A stretch of 64,000 bases of DNA, taken from NCBI RefSeq assembly GCF_009707385.1, contig NZ_CP046115.1, positions 5,330,762 to 5,394,761 on the forward strand, written 5' to 3'. This stretch comes from Klebsiella oxytoca (GTDB lineage: Bacteria; Pseudomonadota; Gammaproteobacteria; Enterobacterales; Enterobacteriaceae). Both the position numbers and the translations under genes were made by a program. The notes under the pieces are model-generated. The model saw only the letters and a program-made list of their open reading frames with translations, was not told the DNA's origin and did no database searches. Shown in pieces: positions 60,946 through 64,000 of this stretch (the first letter of the stretch is position 1; every line of letters begins with the position of its first letter).

Positions 60946-62046
60946 CTACAGCCTCATAGGCATGACGACGTAGGCTGCGGATTGCGAAGCCGCATCCTCA
61001 ATCTGCACGCTCGAAACGGAATCCGTCAGCAGAATACGTACGTTCTCACACTTCAGCGCGTTCAGAACATCCAGTACATAGCTGACGTTAAAACCGATTT
61101 CCATTTCCGTGCCGGCATAGGTAACGTCCAGAATTTCTTCCGCTTCTTCCTGTTCCGGGTTATTAGCGGTGATTTTCAGCTGATTTTCACTGACGTACAG
61201 ACGCACACCGCGGAATTTTTCGTTAGAAAGAATCGCCGCCCGGGCAAAGGCCTGCTTGAGAATATCGCAGCCGGCGTCCAGATGTTTGTCCGGGTTCTTC
61301 GGCAACACGCGACGATAATCAGGGAAACGGCCATCAACCAGCTTCGAAGTAAAGATAAAGTCGCCGACGTGAGCCCGGATGTTGTTGCTGCCAATCTGCA
61401 CGCGCAGCGGCGTATCGCCGCCGTCGAGCATACGCATCAGCTCAATCACCCCTTTGCGCGGCACGATCACCGAGTGATTCGGCAGCGACTCCTCCAGCGG
61501 CATAGAGCACACCGCCAGACGGTGACCGTCGGTCGCTACGGTGCGCAGTTCGCTACCTTCGGTTTCAAACAGCATGCCGTTTAAGTAATAGCGAACGTCC
61601 TGGTGAGCCATCGAAAACTGCGTCGCTTCGATCAGACGCTTCATAGTCGCCTGCGGCAGGGTAAACTCAACTTCGCTCTGCCAGTCATCAAGGTTCGGGA
61701 AATCCGCAGCCGGCAGCGTTGAAAGTGAGAAACGGCTGCGTCCGGAACGCACCAGCATACGCTCGCCTTCCAGCTGTACCGCGATCTCCGCGCCCTCAGG
61801 CAGGCCGCGGCAGATATCAAAAAATTTACGCGCCGGAACGGTTGTTGCTCCTACCTCGTGCGGCTGAAGCAGCGCAACGCGCGCGACCATTTCCATTTCC
61901 AGATCGGTACCGGTCAGCGACAGCGCGCCATCGGTCACCTGAAGGAGCAGGTTGCCAAGAATCGGTAGCGTCGGACGACCACCTAAAGGACCGCTCACCT
62001 GTTGCAGCGGTTTTAATAAATGTTCACGTTCTACGGTAAATTTCAT
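60946..62046 (-). CDS. dnaN: DNA polymerase III beta sliding clamp
   Basis: 366 residues, MKFTVEREHLLKPLQQVSGP, with three repeated clamp domains; RPTLPILGNLLL in the first, SQSAAYVVMPMRL at the end as in E. coli. The dimer encircles DNA and tethers polymerases and the Hda complex. dnaA ends 4 bases before its start, so both are in the dnaA operon. Confidence 0.99.
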   Translation of the reverse strand: MKFTVEREHLLKPLQQVSGPLGGRPTLPILGNLLLQVTDGALSLTGTDLEMEMVARVALLQPHEVGATTVPARKFFDICRGLPEGAEIAVQLEGERMLVRSGRSRFSLSTLPAADFPNLDDWQSEVEFTLPQATMKRLIEATQFSMAHQDVRYYLNGMLFETEGSELRTVATDGHRLAVCSMPLEESLPNHSVIVPRKGVIELMRMLDGGDTPLRVQIGSNNIRAHVGDFIFTSKLVDGRFPDYRRVLPKNPDKHLDAGCDILKQAFARAAILSNEKFRGVRLYVSENQLKITANNPEQEEAEEILDVTYAGTEMEIGFNVSYVLDVLNALKCENVRILLTDSVSSVQIEDAASQSAAYVVMPMRL

Positions 62047-62050
62047 AGCG

Positions 62051-63451
62051 TCACGAGGATAATGTTCTGATTAAATTGGAAAAATCTTCTTTGATATCGT
62101 GGCTTTCTTCACGCAACTGCTCAATCTTGCGGCAGGCGTGCAGGACGGTGGTATGGTCGCGGCCGCCAAACGCGTCGCCGATTTCCGGCAAACTGTGGTT
62201 GGTCAACTCTTTTGCCAGCGCCATCGCCATCTGACGGGGGCGCGCCACCGAACGGGAGCGGCGTTTAGACAGCAGGTCCGCTACCTTAATTTTGTAATAC
62301 TCCGCCACCGTCTTTTGAATATTGTCGATGGTGACCAGTTTTTCCTGTAAAGCCAGCAGATCGCGCAGCGCTTCGCGGACGAAGTCGATAGTGATCGCCC
62401 GGCCGGTAAAGTTGGCGTTGGCGATAACGCGGTTCAACGCCCCTTCGAGCTCACGTACGTTAGAGCGCAGACGCTTGGCGATAAAGAACGCCACTTCGCC
62501 CGGCAGGCGGATGTCGTTTTCATCGGCTTTTTTCATCAGGATCGCGACGCGGGTTTCCAGCTCTGGCGGCTCGATCGCTACCGTCAGGCCCCAGCCAAAG
62601 CGTGATTTCAGACGATCTTCAACGCCGTTGATCTCTTTAGGATAGCGATCCGACGTCAGGATGATCTGCTGATTGCCTTCCAGCAGAGCGTTAAAGGTGT
62701 GGAAAAACTCTTCCTGCGAACGTTCTTTATTAGCAAAAAACTGAATGTCATCGATCAGCAGGGCATCAACGGAACGGTAATAGCGCTTAAATTCTTCAAT
62801 GGCGTTGTTTTGCAGGGCTTTTACCATGTCCTGCACAAAACGCTCGGAGTGCATGTAAACCACTTTTGCGTTGGGCTTACGCGCCACAATACCGTTACCG
62901 ACCGCATGTAAGAGGTGGGTTTTACCCAAACCGGTTCCGCCATAAAGAAACAGCGGGTTATACGCGCCGCCGGGGTTATCCGCCACCTGGCGCGCCGCCG
63001 CGCGAGCCAGCTGGTTAGATTTACCTTCGACGAAGTTATCAAACGTATGTTTTACATTGACGTTAGAACGATAGGTAGGCTCTGCCGGCGCCGGAACGTT
63101 ATCCCAGCCCGGACGCACGGTAGCCGGCGCAACGCGCGCCGCCTGGACCTGCTGTGCAGGCGCTGCGGCCGCTACGCTTACCGTACCTCTCTGCATCTGA
63201 ACGGCAGGCTTAGCGCCGACTTCAAAACGCAGCTGTGGGGCATCCGCACCGCAAAAATCATTGAGGAGTCCATTGATATTATTGAGGTATTTATCCCTTA
63301 CCCAATCGAGCACAAAACGGTTTGGCGCATACAGTGCCAGCGTGTTATCGCTCAACTCCGCCTGCAAAGGGCGTATCCACATGCTGAATTCTGTGGCTGG
63401 TAACTCATCCTGCAATCGGGCAAGACACTGCTGCCAAAGCGAAAGTGACAC
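62051..63451 (-). CDS. dnaA: Chromosomal replication initiator DnaA
   Basis: 466 residues from a GTG at 63451 (six bases after GGAG, the E. coli start); upstream in-frame codons to 63556 run through the leader. Domain I (1-85, [20 protein letters not shown]), variable alanine-rich linker (86-130), AAA+ domain III with Walker [16 protein letters not shown] (Lys177) and Walker [13 protein letters not shown], and DNA-binding domain IV with [15 protein letters not shown]. It binds oriC, melts DNA and controls its own gene. First gene of dnaA-dnaN-recF-gyrB. Confidence 0.99.
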   Translation of the reverse strand: MSLSLWQQCLARLQDELPATEFSMWIRPLQAELSDNTLALYAPNRFVLDWVRDKYLNNINGLLNDFCGADAPQLRFEVGAKPAVQMQRGTVSVAAAAPAQQVQAARVAPATVRPGWDNVPAPAEPTYRSNVNVKHTFDNFVEGKSNQLARAAARQVADNPGGAYNPLFLYGGTGLGKTHLLHAVGNGIVARKPNAKVVYMHSERFVQDMVKALQNNAIEEFKRYYRSVDALLIDDIQFFANKERSQEEFFHTFNALLEGNQQIILTSDRYPKEINGVEDRLKSRFGWGLTVAIEPPELETRVAILMKKADENDIRLPGEVAFFIAKRLRSNVRELEGALNRVIANANFTGRAITIDFVREALRDLLALQEKLVTIDNIQKTVAEYYKIKVADLLSKRRSRSVARPRQMAMALAKELTNHSLPEIGDAFGGRDHTTVLHACRKIEQLREESHDIKEDFSNLIRTLSS

Positions 63452-63602
63452 GGCGGACTCCACTCGAACAAAAATCGATATATAAAGAGAAACTGAAACA
63501 ATCGTGATTGTTGGCACACGTCGACAAGACCCTGCATAGCCGAAAAGCCCCTGCACAAAAGCGGGGTGACGTGCGAACCGCTATCTGCGGTTATTACCCG
63601 AT

Positions 63603-63830
63603 GCGGATCTCTGGATCCCGATCGGGACCGGGGATCATAGCCTAAACTGAGAAAGAGATCTTGTGTTTCTCAACAGATTCTTCCCGATTTATCCACAGGA
63701 ATGATCGAAGCTGGGTAAGTGTAATCGATCCTGGCAGGAGTGAAGCACGATTTCAGCCGCATATTGGAAAAATTAATGAACTATGCGGGTTCCGGGCGCA
63801 ATCGATCTAACAAAGATCCTTTACGATCCT
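63603..63830. promoter_or_regulatory. dnaA/rpmH intergenic control region with clustered GATC sites
   Basis: About 230 bases hold ten GATC sites (for instance at 63605, 63613, 63620, 63632, 63657 and five more up to 63828), far above random. Methylation by Dam and sequestration by SeqA of the dnaA promoter are known in E. coli and fit this arrangement. Confidence 0.75.
63689..63697 (+). promoter_or_regulatory. Consensus DnaA box
   Basis: TTATCCACA is a perfect DnaA box, 238 bases upstream of the dnaA start. It fits autoregulation of dnaA. Confidence 0.92.
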
Positions 63831-63944
63831 TGCGCTTTATCCGCAGGGTCGTATAATCCCCCACCCGGCGCGTAATGCCCGTTTTCCGTAACGTGCCAGC
63901 GCTTATTTTTTGTGCGGCAAGGTGCGAGAAATAAGGAAAGAGAA

Positions 63945-63973
63945 TTGACTCCGGAGTGTACAATTATTACAAT
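63945..63973 (+). promoter_or_regulatory. Promoter of rpmH (gene beyond the window)
   Basis: TTGACT (63945-63950), 17-base spacer and TACAAT (63968-63973): a strong sigma-70 promoter pointing out of the right edge, where rpmH (ribosomal protein L34) is expected from the conserved dnaA-rpmH order. The gene itself is not seen. Confidence 0.8.
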
Positions 63974-64000
63974 CCGGCCTCTTTAATCACCCACGCTGAG

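Noticed and set aside
63781..63963. 60-codon minus-strand frame in the dnaA-rpmH gap
   Set aside because: It lies in the conserved control region and antisense to the rpmH promoter; no ribosome site or similarity.

Overview
The window is chromosomal DNA of an enteric gammaproteobacterium close to Klebsiella/Raoultella. The right half follows the Escherichia coli order around dnaA (emrD, tisB/istR, ivbL-ilvBN; yidFGH, yidP, yidE, ibpBA, yidQ, yidR, dgoTDAKR, yidA, gyrB, recF, dnaN, dnaA), and the proteins there are near-identical to E. coli products where I can compare from memory. The GC-rich third positions, the aglAB-type 6-phospho-alpha-glucosidase/PTS pair at the glv locus, and the phnRSTUVWX cluster fit Klebsiella-like genera. 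No rRNA or tRNA gene and no intact insertion sequence or prophage was seen.

Layout. 1-20 kb is accessory/metabolic: the 5' part of an outer-membrane porin, a zinc-type oxidoreductase with a monooxygenase-fold partner, a collapsed yahK-like pseudogene, a GlxA-type regulator, an MBL hydrolase, a Nudix hydrolase, yicL-nlpA, a DUF1348 protein, a flavin-binding PNPOx-like protein divergent from a LysR regulator, a DHA2 efflux pump divergent from its TetR regulator, a GNAT enzyme, a Bcr/CflA pump, murQP, a DMT permease, an Rpn-family nuclease with a second copy of its antitoxin-like C-terminus, and yicS. 20-27 kb holds the 2-aminoethylphosphonate locus: importer phnSTUV, regulator phnR, and the degradative pair phnWX, with two identical PhnR-type operators. 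27-36 kb has nepI, yicN, an AT-rich orphan membrane protein, ilvBN with its valine-rich leader and attenuator, the SOS toxin-antitoxin pair tisB/istR-1 with a LexA box, a GNAT enzyme, a DMT permease and emrD. 36-41 kb is D-serine detoxification (dsdC, dsdXA) and yidFGH. 41-47 kb is the alpha-glucoside PTS operon with its GntR regulator yidP, then yidE. 47-51 kb has dinD, the ibpAB heat-shock operon with a sigma-32 promoter and a ROSE-like thermometer, yidQ and yidR. 51-57 kb is the D-galactonate operon dgoRKADT plus yidA, and 57-64 kb is gyrB-recF-dnaN-dnaA with the dnaA/rpmH control region.

The genes form compact self-regulated units. PhnS/T/U/V import 2-aminoethylphosphonate and PhnW/X convert it to acetaldehyde and phosphate under PhnR. 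DgoT imports galactonate and DgoD, K and A convert it to pyruvate and glyceraldehyde-3-phosphate under DgoR. DsdX imports D-serine and DsdA deaminates it under DsdC. MurP/MurQ recover MurNAc, but without an adjacent murR.

The most unusual features are these. (1) An Rpn nuclease contains a strong internal ribosome site for an antitoxin-like C-terminal fragment and is followed, through a TAATG overlap, by a second gene for the same C-terminal module. (2) Three ERIC elements: one with two matching palindromic insertions that also supplies the end of a coding sequence, one between the ilvB attenuator and the ilvB start, and one inside the dgo operon. (3) A 138-bp repeat-like spacer separates dnaN from recF. 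(4) A 15-bp perfect hairpin abuts yidR next to a TnpB remnant. (5) Two gene remnants (yahK-like and RND-adaptor-like) keep both ends but lack the middle.
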